A DNA stretch of 64,000 bases from Marchantia polymorpha subsp. ruderalis (GCA_037833965.1 AP031353.1:24926501-24990500), one strand, 5' to 3'; shown: positions 11,833-24,978, counted from the first letter of the stretch. Made by a program: numbers and translations. The notes: generated by a model not told the origin, from the letters alone.

Positions 11833-14800
11833 ATGTCGACTCCTCAATTGATCGTCACCTCTGGGGAGGAAAAGAAGGATACTGATCCCATGAATCCTGG
11901 GCAGTTGGACAAAGCTCTGCCAGCCACACGTTTACTCGAGAAGCGGCGGATGGTTGCTCAGGTTCAAGAAGCTCTAGAGAATCAGAAGATTGAGTTTGCG
12001 CAGTAAGTAGTTTGCCCCTGTAAACAACCGTCCGCAACCTTACAAACTGGCGTTTGATTCAGAGTATGGCAAAGAAGCAAAAAGATCTGGATTTCCCGCT
12101 TTTGTACAACCGACTATTATCGAGAATGGTTCCTTCTTTGCGAACGAATTCTAACATCGTTGAGTTTCTGTGAAACTCGAAATCCGCAGGAAGGAAGAAA
12201 TTCTGAAGAAGCGTGAGGAGACATTGAGAACTAAGGACCTTCAGTTGCAGGAGTCCTTGATTGGGTTTTCGAAATTCTTGCAGGTACAAGGCCCTTCATT
12301 GATGCTAGCTTAACCTTTTTTCAGACTCCAGATCCTTTTTCCATCTTGAAGCCTTTGTTTGCACTGCATTATTTACATGAACTTATAGAGCCGAGATTCG
12401 CAGAGGCTTCAGTTTGAAATCTTTTCCGGCTTCTAGTCATAGTTTCTGAACAACCTAAGATCTCGATGATCTGAGCAAGCTCTTAAATCGGTTATAGGTT
12501 TTCTGTTCCAGGAGAATGGTGTTAAGAAAAAACGTGCCGAGAAGAAAGCCAGCGACGAAATTCGACTACGGCTAGAAAAGGTCAATTGCATATAGCTGTA
12601 GGATCTCATTCTGCTAGTGGTTGTTTGCACATAGTCTGCAATTGTGATCAACCCTAGAGCTTTTCTCATGCTGGCATAATTCAATGTTTCCAATTTCTGA
12701 GTTGAAGATTTGTAGACGAGTTTCAGAAGCCCGCAGAAGTGTCAAACTGTGTATAAAAAGAAATTGCATTAGGTAGAGAATTACAGGGTCAGTTTTTCAG
12801 ATTTTCCAGAGCAGGCAATAAGTAACTTGTGTGGAATGCACATTGAGGGTTTTGAGAAAAATTAAGCTCTACGTGCCCTCTACGAGTGAGATCTCGCCAA
12901 CATGGATTAATTTATTAGAATAAATAAGTTAATAACCAAATGAAAAGAGCAGGACCTCCATTTAACGTCTTGTTTGAATTTCATTTCTTGCTCCACTATG
13001 TCAAGGGCATGATAAATAGATAAGAAATGGTAGATTGTGGTTTTGTCTTGGATTAATCTTAAGCGTTTAGGGTATCGTAGTGTAATGAATGTAGGAGGCA
13101 GAAATATCGCAACTGGAATCCCAGCTTGTACAACTCAAGCATGAGAAGAACGCTACTCATGCTGATTTAGAGCGTATGATGTTCTATCATAAATACCTGG
13201 AGACCGTGATCGAGACCTCAGAAGGATTCAATGAGATCAATGATCTTCTCATGAGGTCAATCTCATTCTCAGACCTCAATTGTTACAGATTACTAGTAGT
13301 TCAATTTGCTCCTGTTTGTGATAGACTTGCACGCTTTGGATTGTCCCAAGAAGTTTTGTATTGTTCACTAACCTTTTTTAATTAATGTTGAACGGTGCAT
13401 GACCTGTATTGCACTGGATCTCATTACTAGTCCTCATAGATTGAAGGCTTAAGTTGCATCGGGAGGTTTTGCTGATTCTATCGAAATCAGAATTGTTATT
13501 AGACTAGTATGAACTCTGGTTTGCACCATGTTTTTTCAGGATCATGGTCAAATTTCCTAGTTCATCTTTCAATACATGCCAGCATTTACGATACTGGACC
13601 GTTGGTTTCAGAACCGCTGTTAGATGATAGGACTGTTAACCAAGTCTTTCTGTATATAGCAATTCATCTTTCTTCACAACGATGAAATATTTGAAGCGCT
13701 TTTGTAGCATCATACCATATCAGTGCTTTTGTACTCTACAGAGAATATAGTAGGGTACAAAACCCACTATTGACATTTTCCCATCCCTTCATATTGATCT
13801 TTTATTGTGTCCTTTCAGGGAACAACAGTTCCTCTTTCTTTAAAACTTTAACTGTACTTTGTTGTTTCATATGTTAGAGAATGTATCATTGTAAAAGATT
13901 CCAATTTTCTTGTGTTTGTATGCAATAAACTAGCTTTGAATAGTGTATATAGGGGTTGTGTATCGACTATGAGGAAGCTGTCACCGGGAAAAGAAGTTCT
14001 GGTGGTCAAAGACTTGGTCATTCTTGGTGCTGAGGTCTTCGGCTCGTTTCTTTGGACAATAGTCTCCCATGTCGTCGTTTAATGTCAGCAGTGTCATGTC
14101 TTTCATGTCGACATATATAGGGAATATGTGCTGATACGCTACTCTTGTTTCTTACTGAAGGCTATACCAGGCACGCGACCCTCCAGGCTACGAATGAGGA
14201 TTTAAAACGGCATGTGGAGTCTTGTTCGGACAGCGCTGAAGTTGTGAGAACAGAGCTACAGGCCTATGTCAAGAGCAGTTCAAATGAAATACTCAACCTT
14301 GACAACAGCATCAGCGTGTCAAAACAGACTCTTGAAAAGAAGAAGGGTGAAACAGCTGCGACTCAACTACACATGGACAGCATTCTCCATGCAGCAGCGA
14401 CGAAAACACTTGCGCGAAGTCAGGTATGCTTGTATTGCCTAAGATAGCTTCACTGACAGTTACAGAGACTACAGAGGCTGCGTAAGATGTTGAAACATAA
14501 GGTGTCATGAGATCCTTGTTGTCACTGACTACCAAACCTTGCATCTATACCATTACTCACATGAGAGCACAACGCTAATAAATTGAATTTGACTATGCTT
14601 ATATTGAACCGATTCCAATACAAGGTTAAAAAAAACCTGGTAAAAATGAGAGAACGGAAGGCTGAGATCACTTCAAACACATTGAGAATAGCTCTCCTAG
14701 GCGTGCTTTCGAATTCATGTAGAAGTTATCGCTGATGAGCCAAGTTGTTTGTCCTCTGTAGGTTTGCATGGCTGCGGAGTACCTCTTCCAGCGCATATGT

Positions 14801-14974
14801 AAATTGTCGAATATCAGTCATTTTCCGTACAATAATCCTTTGAAGCAGCTGGACTGTGTGGGAGATTACATTTCGGACCTGAATCACATCATCAAAGCCT
14901 ATAAAATAAAGTGCATAAAGAAAGAACATGAAGCACAACGACAAAGAGAGAAAGAGGCGCAACAACAAATGTAG
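11833..14974 (+). CDS. CCDC42/CFAP73-like flagellar coiled-coil protein (DUF4200)
   Basis: Six exons join in frame: 11833-12002, 12190-12283, 12512-12580, 13095-13255, 14171-14423 and 14762-14974, for 960 bases and 319 residues, the usual length for CCDC42. All introns are GT/AG; two donors (after 12580 and 13255) are the unusual GTCAAT. The start is the ATG at 11833; an upstream GTG in frame is not a plant start. Residues 33 to about 150 form the charged DUF4200 coiled coil beginning LLEKRRMVAQVQEAL. Later come YHKYLETVIETSE and, near the C-terminus, a KQLD...I helix, both matching the CCDC42 pattern. The family includes Chlamydomonas MIA components and CFAP73, which help dock or modify inner dynein arms on the 9+2 axoneme; mammalian CCDC42 is needed for sperm tails. 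In a land plant it would act in male gametes. The family assignment is firm; orthology to CCDC42 rather than CFAP73 is not. Confidence 0.9.
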
Positions 14975-17900
14975 TCGGATTGTAGGTCCTAACTTCTAGC
15001 AAGGATCTTGAGTGAAGGGACATTCTTCTATAACCTAATCATGAATCTTCTTCTATAAGTTTACTTCTGGAGCGAAAGCTGCAAGGCAATTGTCGAAAGT
15101 CGATTTGTAACCTGGATCCAATTGCCTAGATTCAAGCATCAGCCTTCACATATTCAATGAATAATTTGAACGCTGCTGATCACAGATGCAATCTGCTCGG
15201 CCGACTGAGAACCGTATGAGAAAAGACCAAATAAATTATGCTTTAACGCCAGGAAACAGCGCAGGGTGAGTTTTTAGATTTTAATGAAAGATAAATCACC
15301 GTTGCCTGAGTATATAATTTTTACACAATCAGGAAGGGAAATATACAAAGAGAAAACCCACTACACATGTGAGAACCACACCTCGAATGGCCAAGGTCAA
15401 ACACATCTGCTGCACAAGACTTGGTCTTGAAGCACTCATGAAGTGGATTCTGTACTCCTAAAGTTGAAGGCTGTAGGAGGTGAGCAGGGCGACAGCTGAG
15501 TGTGGGGCAGTCAACAACTCACTCTTTCCCTCTGCGCGTGTGAGTGTTCTCACGAACAAAATAGGGTCTATATATGCGAGATATGTCGAACTAAGCTCCG
15601 GGATTCTTTTGACTTAGCCCAGAAAGCAGTAGCTTCAGTTTCTCACTTACTGCAAGTATCAGTAAGTATCAATGCGATGGACGAATGCACAGTCCCTGAA
15701 TTTGGGGCACCGTTCACTGGAAGAGTCTTGTGGGAAACATCAGAACAACGTACCAGTAGACTTGCGCTGAGGTAACCGTGATATCCTCGCAAACATGCCA
15801 TCATTCCCACGGGTCCAGACTCCCAATGACAGAGCTCGTCCTTACATACAGTACCGAACAGCAGCATTTCATGCAATCACTAGGTGACAGTTTCTTCACA
15901 TGGAGACATCTTCTCGTCTTTTTCGATGTCCGTGCGATCTTTTAGTTTGACGAGTGTAGGCCTCGAGGTGGACATACAATGATTGTAAAACCTAGTGTGT
16001 GGAGTTCAATCACTTCAGTTGTTGAAGTTGAGTTGGGAAAATGTTGTTTCTGTTTCAAGTGCATTCTTCGGAGCACACAGTGGGTGTAAGTGGCTTAAAA
16101 GTACTGCAATAACGCAAAACATTTGGAACTCAAAGTGGATATTAAGCTTTCTTTAATTAATGAAATGTCATTGTGAATTTCAATTGGAAACCATATCATT
16201 AAATATATATTTTAAAGTTTCAAGTTTTGATATGAGATCGATGTATATTGTTGTGATATTATACATGTCCAAATTGTGATGTTCATGATTCAACCTGCTC
16301 TCTGTTCAGTCAACTGTGCTGGATGTGACATTCACCTCCAGCCAACCAGGTTCAAGACAATTTATGCAATAGCACAATATCGGTAAAGATTATTCTTTAC
16401 AAGTGAAGGGGTAGGAGGGAGTCTTTACATGAGTTGATAGATGAAATTAGCTCCATAGAACTAATACTTTACCCAGGTGGTCACTCAAACCCAAGCTTAT
16501 ATTGGTTTGCTCTCTCATAACCGGGAAAACAAAACCTGAATTTCAGTTACCAAACCAAGAGGTTGCCTTCATAAGAAGAAGACAAAGAAGAATCAACGAA
16601 AGCCATTTTACGCACATTGAGGCCAAGAACATCGAGAACACATTTAAGATCAAACACACGGGCAGAAAAGGATGAAGAGCCTAAATTACAGAGTAAAACA
16701 TTGCATCTTTAAAAAAATGAAAATATGAAATTTGAGCTGAAACTCGTAGAAATTGCAGAATTCTTGAGTAGAAAATACAGGGCAAGTAAAGATAACTTGT
16801 TATCAATAAGTCGAGAGCTATGGGATTAAATATGCTCCAGATCATATTGGAGAGTGTAGATATAATTTTTCTTGTTCTAGTAGATCCTTTACCACTTTAT
16901 GCATGAACTTATATATTTACGGTGGCGAAAAGTTTTGCGCCTTTGTACATGCCATTGGATGGCAATTAAAACTCTAAATGATAATTGGGTTTTTAATTGG
17001 GCGAGTTATTAATTTCTGGACTTTCTAATTTCAAATGCATCAAAACCGAATATACCACGTCTACAAGAACGAGTATTTCAATACAATAAAATTTTTAAAT
17101 ATGAAATTGTTTATGTGCCGGCACAAAATGTCTCACAAACCATCAGGTAGTAAACAAAAAGGTAGAAAAGAGCATTCAGAGAGCAAGCAAGAAATTTTAG
17201 GGTAGCTAGGTCCCACATAGATTGGAGGCTTCAATTCAAACGATGAGCCTCAAGAAGATGAAAATTCAAGCATTGTGTGAGGCAACATAACTCGAAAATA
17301 GATGCTCATTAAAATTGTACGGTGAAATGAAGTGACATGTGTTTGATGGGTTACATAAAGTCAACTGAAGAGAGAGTGATGAATGAATGGGTTGAAGATA
17401 CGTTTCCGCGAATAAATTTGAGACTGACTGATCAATTTTTTATATGAGAGCGGACTAAGGAAGTTCAAGGTTACAGTTGCAAACTTGGAACACACTTGTC
17501 CACCTTATCCACATGAATGGAAGGGGTCGTCAAACATCTTTCAGGCTGGCATGATTTTTTATCTCGTCGACTTCTTCTAGACAATATGATAGCAATAGGC
17601 AAGCTAGGAGAAGAATTTTATTAAACATCCTGAAAGAATACTACTTATAGACTTCATGAAGTAACGGCGAGACGACAAGATAAAGGATACAAGGAAGGCT
17701 TTTTGTAGCTTCCATGGATTGCATAACTATTCGAATAAAATAATCAAAACATTAGTTTAGGTATTGAGTTGATGTTGGTTTGTGAAAACCAAAATCAACT
17801 TTTAAAAAATTGGTTGTCTATAGTTCCATGCAAAAGAGTTTAATATACTATCAAATGATTGTACGCTTCTAGAAGTGTGCCACACAAAAGATCGCAGGTA

Positions 17901-20635
17901 CATGTGTCAGAATTTCACAGCTTCAAACGGAAACTACAAGATTATTGTTTTCTGTTCGACTCCTATCTAGTTGGAGGTTTGAAGTACAACGTAGTAGGAG
18001 AAGATGTCAGGAAAGACAGGAAACATAAACCACCAATTTTGCAATATGAGTAATTCGTTATAGCGTCAAATAGTGAAAGCTTTGTTGAAGGCCCTAATAC
18101 TCATGTTTTCAGGTATGATACATGGAAACCTTGAGATGACTACTGAAAGTGGGTGTGTGAAGATTCCAATGCAATTTAAGGCACAGAAGAGAGAGTAGAA
18201 GCAATTATTCTTCAAGTGGATTGAATCATATAACATTACAATATGAAAACGAATGTGATAGAAAATCAAGAAGCGTTTCATATACTTAAATAAAAATACC
18301 AGTATTTGGTTATTTCAAGAATATTACATAAGAACCTAAAAAAAATATCAAAGAAGATGAGCATTGTTTTTAAATTGTTAAGTTATTTTTTGATTTTTTG
18401 ATTGACTTAGATTTTTCATTTTCAGACAGAATAGGAAAATTTAGTTGTTTCACAAGAAATTTTTGATCATGTTATTTGCATGATCAAAATGTATTAATAT
18501 CGTAATTTTCATTTCTTGCATTGAAGTAAAATATTTCAAAAATTAAAAATAGAATTAGTCATCCCTTCAAGCGAAAAGGAGGAACGAAAATCAAGGCTTG
18601 AGTTTAATACTCTAAAAAGTACATCTTTCAGCATGTGTTGTATTTCCGTGATGTGATTGTGAACTCTAGACTTGGATTGCTTTCTCTTCTTTAGAACGAG
18701 AGAAGCTAGAGTAGATAATGACAATGACCGTCTAAAGAACTTCCGTCCTACAAGAGTGAACTCCCTTTGTTTATTATAACACTTCAAGCCCTGATTTCTT
18801 TTAAAAATCAGACCCTCTCACTTTACTTCAAGAAAATCGAAACTCCCTCCTTTTTTCTTACAATCTGAATTCTCCCTCTTTTCTTCTTCGCAGTATAGCT
18901 CACATTTATCATCAATCGGGAAGAGTGGGAAAGAAGTGCATGAATGCATTCAAAAGATTCCAAGAGGCTGTGTTGAGTTTCCTTTCCTCAACGTGAAACC
19001 CCGCATCAGTCTATGGATTGCAGTGGGGCAATCCACAACAAGACATGTAATGGTCAAAATGATGCTATACATCATGACATCGTTTGCAAGACGATAAAGA
19101 TATGGACGTCTAAGTGCGTGCATACGAGGTGGGAGACATTATACACTACATTCTAGTGCTCGTAAGTAGTCTTTAAACATTCAGTCGAAAAAAAGTAGTA
19201 TATAGTGTATACGTCTCTTGAAGTGCATTGCAACTTGTAATTTATGTAAACGTCAAATGATTAGGCACCCACTACAAAGCTCACTTCTCATATGTAACCT
19301 GCCATCGACCTCAAAGGACAGTCGTGATCTCAGCAACTAAGTAAGCCTAAAGTGAAAAGGCAAATCTGAAAGTAGTAGCAGTCAGAACTCGGCATGACGG
19401 CGTAAGACACCAGGCAGACAAAGGTGTGGGGGACCGTCATACCTTCCACATATTTTGCCACAACGAAGTGGGGGACATGTACAGTACAGTAAGCTGAACG
19501 AAGCAAGCACACTTGGACAATCAGGTAGATGGTGGGCCTTGAGAATGACAAGCTTGTCACCATTACACAGGTCGGTATGTAACTCTGTGTCTTGGAGGCT
19601 GGGACACGTAGTTGCAGAGTTTCCAGGGGGCCCTAAACCTTGGTAACACTACAAACTACATCCAGCAGGACGTGGCCAGGTAGGCTTCTTGAACTTATGT
19701 GCAGTAGCGTCATGATTGCAGTCTCTGACTGTGGTGGTACCATGTGACGGCGCTGACTGCTGCCGATGCTCTCAAATTGTTCTAAATTGCCTTTCCACTT
19801 TATGTCTATGCACAAACAAAGCAAGCCCGGATTGCCATAAAGGAAAAGCGGATTTAAACTTACGCCCAGTTGCAAGGAAATAAGCGGCCAACTTGGTTCT
19901 GCTTTGCAGGTGCATTTAACTACCCACAGAAGATGAGGTATCATACCCACATGGACCAAGGCAGAGCACGCACGGCTGATTGCTTGCACAACTTTCACTG
20001 GACCGCCAATTACGGTTCTAGAGAATTTTCTTCTCCAAATTGGGTAACACCAATGGGATGTGAGACCAAGTCAATAGCTAAAAGTGTGAAAATACTTCAT
20101 CAAGCCTCACAATGATCAGACTTAATAATTACCGTTAACTTAATTTCAATGGTATGAGAAGTTTTAGTAAATATCACAACACCTAAGATTTCTAAACTAT
20201 TGAATGGTATACACGTAACATGGATAATCATATAAAACTCATGATAATGTTTTAAAAAGTTTGAGCCAATTGGCAAACAAACAATCAGAGCATCTCAATT
20301 TCAACGTTTTATTTATTTATCTATTAATTTTAACATCTTTTGAGGCATGAAAATGTATTGCCTAAAATACCATTCAGGGTAAATTGATACTTTATTGATC
20401 AAATATACTATGCTCTTACAAATCTATTATATGGTCTTTTTTTTGCTTTTAATAATTTGATTGTAAAATATTTAAAATTTGGATATATATGCATGTATCT
20501 TTATTTCTAAACATTGCACTTCATCCATTCTACATCCGTCAATATGAAGATAAGTTCACTTTCAAATAGTGATGAGATTGATAATCAACAATCTAAAATG
20601 GTAACATGATTTTCTTAATGTTTCTATTTTTATTT
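14975..20635. other. 3' flank of the flagellar gene and AT-rich intergenic DNA
   Basis: The first few hundred bases are probably 3' untranslated region. A 91-codon frame at 15500-15775 and opposing frames at 19330-20115 have no recognisable domain and overlap frames on the other strand. 16000-18900 is AT-rich. I see no RNA gene and no identifiable protein. Confidence 0.4.
15230..15235 (+). promoter_or_regulatory. Candidate polyadenylation signal
   Basis: AATAAA lies about 255 bases after the stop codon of the CCDC42-like gene, within a plausible 3' untranslated distance. Plant polyadenylation signals are loose, so this is only a candidate. Confidence 0.35.
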
Positions 20636-20642
20636 ATGTGTA

Positions 20643-20681
<39 letters not shown>
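20636..20681. repeat. Compound (TG)n(TA)n microsatellite
   Basis: A TG run of about ten units passes directly into an uninterrupted TA run at 20655-20681. This is a typical compound dinucleotide repeat. Confidence 0.9.
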
Positions 20682-20810
20682 TCATCATATGCTAACTTAA
20701 CATCTATTTTAGTCTAATCATGTAAAAGAAATATTAAAAATCAGTTTATTTCACGAATTAAAAGTTTACCAAGATACTTATTCTACATCTCAAAATTAAT
20801 ATGATGATAT

Positions 20811-21060
20811 TGTTACGGTAAAACCAAGAAAACATTAAACATTCATGAGAAACAGATATAATGTGGTTCATCCTCTGGAGTAGGGATACGTCCACCTAGA
20901 TTTCGAGCACCTTTACTCCACGTCTTGTCAAAAAAGACTCTATGTACAAGACGTAAGCCGAGGTATTTCTCCTGAGTCCAAACGACCGTCCTAACTATAA
21001 ATAATTACCTCAATTAACCTCAACATATATCATATAAACAATTTTCCATTATCTTAATAT
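20811..21060 (+). mobile_element. Possible copia LTR fragment
   Basis: This stretch begins TGTTACGG and contains GTGGTTCATCCTC followed by TACGTCCAC. That motif combination is familiar from plant Ty1/copia LTRs. It abuts the decayed copia element starting at 21061, and no partner LTR was found in the window. It may be a solo LTR into which, or next to which, the second element inserted. The call rests on motif recollection and needs a repeat-library search. Confidence 0.35.
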
Positions 21061-21314
21061 TGTTAGTATTTCTTAAATCTCAACTAGATTCTAGATTTTG
21101 ATTAGTTTAAACCTAATTATGATTTTGTTTAGAAATTTCCTATGAGGATTTTGGCTCCTCACTATATAGGAGGATGAGCCATGTTGAACATATTAGATTT
21201 TATTAAAGCCTTTTGATTCTCGTGAACATAATTAAACAATGACAACTCATGTATATAATACTGTCATGTATCTATGTTTGCAACTCTTTTATTAGTTTAT
21301 TTTTCAATTCTACA
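21061..21314 (+). repeat. 5' LTR of the copia relic
   Basis: The LTR runs TG...CA. It shares with the 3' LTR the order of TAGATTTTGATTA, then GTTGAACAT followed by TTA or TTT and an ATTAAA, then TTCTGATTC or TTTTGATTC. It contains TATATAGGAGG, a possible promoter box. It is 254 bases, 30 more than its partner. Confidence 0.7.
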
Positions 21315-21316
21315 CA

Positions 21317-21328
21317 TAGTATCACAAT
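21317..21328 (+). other. Degenerate primer binding site
   Basis: TAGTATCACAAT starts two bases after the LTR end. The usual plant copia site, complementary to initiator methionine tRNA, is TGGTATCAGAGC, so most positions agree. Its place directly after the LTR supports the LTR boundary. Confidence 0.6.
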
Positions 21329-22804
21329 TTGAATCAAGTTGAGACGTCCAAATTTGGACAGTGTGAGGTATTGGCTCTTGAAAGAAGACTGGTGATGGAT
21401 TTTTTCTTCTTGTGTTGTGAAGTTATAGTAGAATGTTAGCACTTTTTTTTATTGATGGTTCATTCTACATCAAAAAATTGTTGAACATATTATTGCATAA
21501 AAATGTGCAGCTAGTGTTTCTAACGCAAAGGTTCTGAAAGAAAACCTTTAAAACATCATTGAGACTATGAAAAACAAGTCAAGAGATTTAGCAAACTAAG
21601 TCAAGAGCATCAAGTATGATTCAAGAATCAAGATCAACGAGTCCACAAATCTAGCAACTAAAGTAGTCGAAGATACAAAAAATAGGTTCAACAACATCAT
21701 TGCCAAAGAAAAACGTAATAATGTCAAAGAAAAAACAAAAATGTAATATGAAATTTGTGTCTACCATGAAAACGTAGACATAACAAAAATATTATTTCTT
21801 GACATGAATTGGAGATATAAGTCTCTTCTTAACATGTAGTTTGAACGTTGTCAACAATCTTTTGCTAATAGACGAACAAATTTTTTGACTCCAAATACAT
21901 AAGATATATTTGTTTAGTCAAAAAAACAATTCAAGGAAGCGATAACAACATTTTGAATCAATCAAAAAGTCAGAAAAACAAATGAATAAAATAAAATAAT
22001 TATTTTCTCAAACGACACAAGCACCAATTTCAAATGTAAGATGAAATGAGATGATGATCATGAAGTCTATGGAAGCTTAACATGATTAAATCAAATACAA
22101 TGGTAGTGATGACTACCTGTACTTGGAGATATAATCAAGTACAAACTAAACACTATTGATCTAAGCAACAAGTTGATATCAAAACTGTACGTCTACAATA
22201 CAACAACTAGAATGATACTTACTAAAGATCAAACTATGAGTGATATCATAATTGCAAAAAAAAAATTTGAAGTAAGTAAATGAATATAACAAATATATTT
22301 TATTTTTTGAGACTATGTAGCAACAATTTTATCACAAATTGTAGTCAAACAGGTTGTATGAATCGTTGAAGTTGATGAGTTTCAAGATGAAAAACTTTGA
22401 CACAAAAAACGAACATCACATTGATGCATTTAGTGATCTTGTAACTAATCTTTAAAACGATGAAAAATAAGTAAATGATGGAAAAAAACCTTTCTATTTT
22501 TAGAGTTGATTTTTCAATTTGTATCAAAAATAATTACTTGTGTTGCTTCATTGTAATAGTCACACAATCATTTACAACAAGGTTGTATTTGCTTTGTTGA
22601 TTGATAAATTTGACCATAACATGATGATGTCATCTCCTCCATATTCATTTCATTACGATTTATTATCTCCAATAGAATGGAAAAAAAAATACTACAATAA
22701 ATTTTTCACACTTGTAACAAAGTATGTTTAATTGTACTGGTTGTGCATTTGCTCTAAAATTTGGATTGGTTATAGATCTGATGAAAGTTATTACAATATT
22801 TCTT

Positions 22805-23053
22805 TTGGAGTTTTTTAAAGAAAAAAACTTATATGAAACAAATAATTGCCTTCAAAAATAGATCAAGAAAAAAAAGTTGGTGTATGAATTGCTGAAATCA
22901 TTATATAGATTGAAACAAACTTCTAGATAATGTACTGCAAGATTTGATGAGTTTATGAAAATACAAGAATTTTTACAAAGTGTGTATAAACCATTTGTAT
23001 ATATGAAACATGTGAATAATGAAAAGTTCAATCTCATTATTCTAATCTTCTAA
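22805..23053 (+). pseudogene. Copia reverse transcriptase remnant
   Basis: The translation includes LVYELLKSLYRLKQTSR, then FDEFMKIQEF and FVYMKHVNN, matching the copia RT segment around the conserved KSLYGLKQ motif (Gly replaced by Arg here). In-frame stops interrupt it after the LKQTSR part and just upstream. The YVDD catalytic motif is not visible nearby and is presumably lost or mutated. Confidence 0.75.
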
Positions 23054-23489
23054 CGGAGTTCTAAATGAACCTTAAGGCAACAAATCAATTCAGCGTCAAA
23101 AATTGCAAGAATCAAATGAAATATACATTTAAGATGAAGAATTTGGAAAAATCCAAGTGAATATTAAAGATGAATATTCATATAAATATTAAAAATAAAA
23201 ATCTACTGCTGAATCAAGACAAATACATGTGTTTATCATGTTTTAACAAGTCAAACTATAAAGGAGTTAGAAATTTTTTTGCAACATATTTGAAATCTTT
23301 CAAAGCTCAATGTCCAATCAATGTCATTGGTAACTATGAACAAACTTATGTATTTGATGATATGCACAAGCTCTAATATTATTTCAGCTATGATCAAGGT
23401 TAGTTGGTACATGTAAAATCCATGGAAGGTATATTGTAAACCAGTGGAATTGATTGTCATGTATATTGTTTAGTGACTTATTAGACAAT

Positions 23490-23910
23490 GCCAAATGTTT
23501 GCTGGTTTACATTGATGCGGATTATGTACAAGATCTGGGCAAGAAAAAATCTACAACTGGTTATATGTTTGCATTTAATGGTGGATGCATTAGTTGAAAA
23601 TTTATTTTGCAGACTACAAACAGAATGTGAATATGTAGCGACAGCCGAAGTAGCAAAGTATACTATGCCATTAAATAAACTTATTAATGAGATGATATTG
23701 AAACAAGAGGTTGTCAATCGTCATTGTGATAGAAAGAGTGTGTTACATCTTGCTACAAATCAAAGAATGGATAGCAGAGTGAAACACATCGACATCTAAT
23801 AATATTTTATGAAAGATGCAACTTATGATAAAAAGATTGAGCTAGTTAAGGATGACCATAAATTCAATCTAATTAACGTGTCAATCAAAGTATTTTTTGG
23901 GAAAATTTTA
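23490..23910 (+). pseudogene. Copia RNase H remnant
   Basis: One frame gives VYIDADYVQDLGKKKSTTGY followed by MFAFNGGCIS, the classic DADWAGD..RKSTTGY..F..G..ISW signature of copia RNase H. A stop follows where Trp is expected. A frameshift leads into TECEYVATAEVAKY, then LNKLINEM and HCDRKSVLHLA, the later catalytic part, and then a stop and a third stretch FMKDATYDKKIELV. All the blocks are in the right order but spread over shifted frames. Confidence 0.85.
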
Positions 23911-24128
23911 GTATACATTGTAGTACTTACAAGTCTTTGCATGAGGAGAAAAAGTAGAATTTAATAACAATATTTGTTATCTCTATATAATTTTACTCTA
24001 TCATGTTTTGACTAAGTCTTAGTTTTAGTTGATTTTGGTTTGAAAAGTGTACTATGTTAAATTGTCTTCTAATTATATTTTGAATGGAGATTATTATCTT
24101 CATGACATAAATTAAGGAAGAAATTTTT

Positions 24129-24352
24129 TGTATCAATTTAAATATAAATTAGATTTTGATTAATTTAACAGAATAAGGTTAGAATATGGTTTAAGATTTT
24201 TTTTAGTTTGTTAGTATTTCTTCTATCCAATATGTGGGAAATCAAGACATATTTCACGTTGAACATTTTAAGTTTCATTAAAATCTTCTGATTCTTTAGA
24301 ATGTAGTCCGATTGATCTATATTACATATATTTTTTGATTTTTGTGTGTACA
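24129..24352 (+). repeat. 3' LTR of the copia relic
   Basis: Begins TGTATC after a purine-rich stretch (AAGGAAGAAA) that would be the polypurine tract, and ends TGTACA directly before AATAT. It aligns in order with the 5' LTR with many substitutions and small gaps. Confidence 0.65.
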
Positions 24353-24801
24353 AATATATTTGTCATGTTAAAATATAACAAGATTTTTATTTAAATAAAT
24401 TATTTATAAATATATGAATTTATTTTTACATTGATTAAACGTATTAATTTTTACAACATCAACATGTAAAACTCAAAAATTTAATGAATTCATCCAACCA
24501 AAATTAAAAACTGTTGCTAAATGAAATTTAAAAAAAAATTACAATTACAAGGATTGATGACATAATAAACATGTAAATAACGTATTAAAAATAATAAATA
24601 TATAACAAGAAAATTCAATGAGCAACAAATGTTACAAAAAAGAAACATGTATGTTCATATGAAGTTATACAAATTGTATACTTCAACTCAAAGTTTTTTG
24701 AAATTAAAAGATCCCAACAATTTCATTCAAAAGTTTTTAATAGATTATATGTTATAGTCGTCCAGTGCTATCATGTTCTGAAGAACAATGAGGTTTAGCA
24801 A

Positions 24802-24978
24802 CTAATAACCTTGCAACAGCAATTTCGTCATTTCTCTACAGATAGTTAGCATCACACTGCACGACGATCCTAAAAGCTTTGAGAGGGATAAGCTTTCTAA
24901 GTACGTGTCAGCACCAGGCTGATCCACGTCTTCTTCCAAATTAGTCCGGACAAAAGTTTCTACATCGAGGTCAAACAT
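24802..24978 (-). CDS. Possible short gene or terminal exon, unknown
   Basis: A 58-residue frame starting MFDLDVETFV and ending LLLQGY has protein-like composition, with an acidic first half and amphipathic second half. It sits at the edge of a more balanced island (24.8-25.5 kb) within AT-rich DNA. The frame is open a few codons upstream to a possible AG acceptor, so it could be the last exon of a minus-strand gene. No family is recognised. Confidence 0.2.
   Translation of the reverse strand: MFDLDVETFVRTNLEEDVDQPGADTYLESLSLSKLLGSSCSVMLTICREMTKLLLQGY

Larger units (their letters stand above)
21061..24352 (+). mobile_element. Decayed Ty1/copia LTR retrotransposon
   Basis: A 3.3-kb element is bounded by two related LTRs (TGTTAG at the left, ending TCTACA; TGTATC at the right, ending GTGTACA). 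It is flanked by the same five bases, AATAT, at 21056-21060 and 24353-24357, consistent with a target-site duplication. Inside, in order, are a primer-binding-site-like sequence, unassigned gag-like debris (21.4-22.3 kb), a reverse transcriptase piece and an RNase H piece. The order of RT before RNase H, with no integrase after them, fits copia. Protease and integrase are not recognisable, and the total is shorter than the usual 4.5-6 kb. Stops and frameshifts break every domain, so the copy is dead. LTRs of 254 and 224 bases are clearly diverged, so the insertion is old. Confidence 0.8.
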
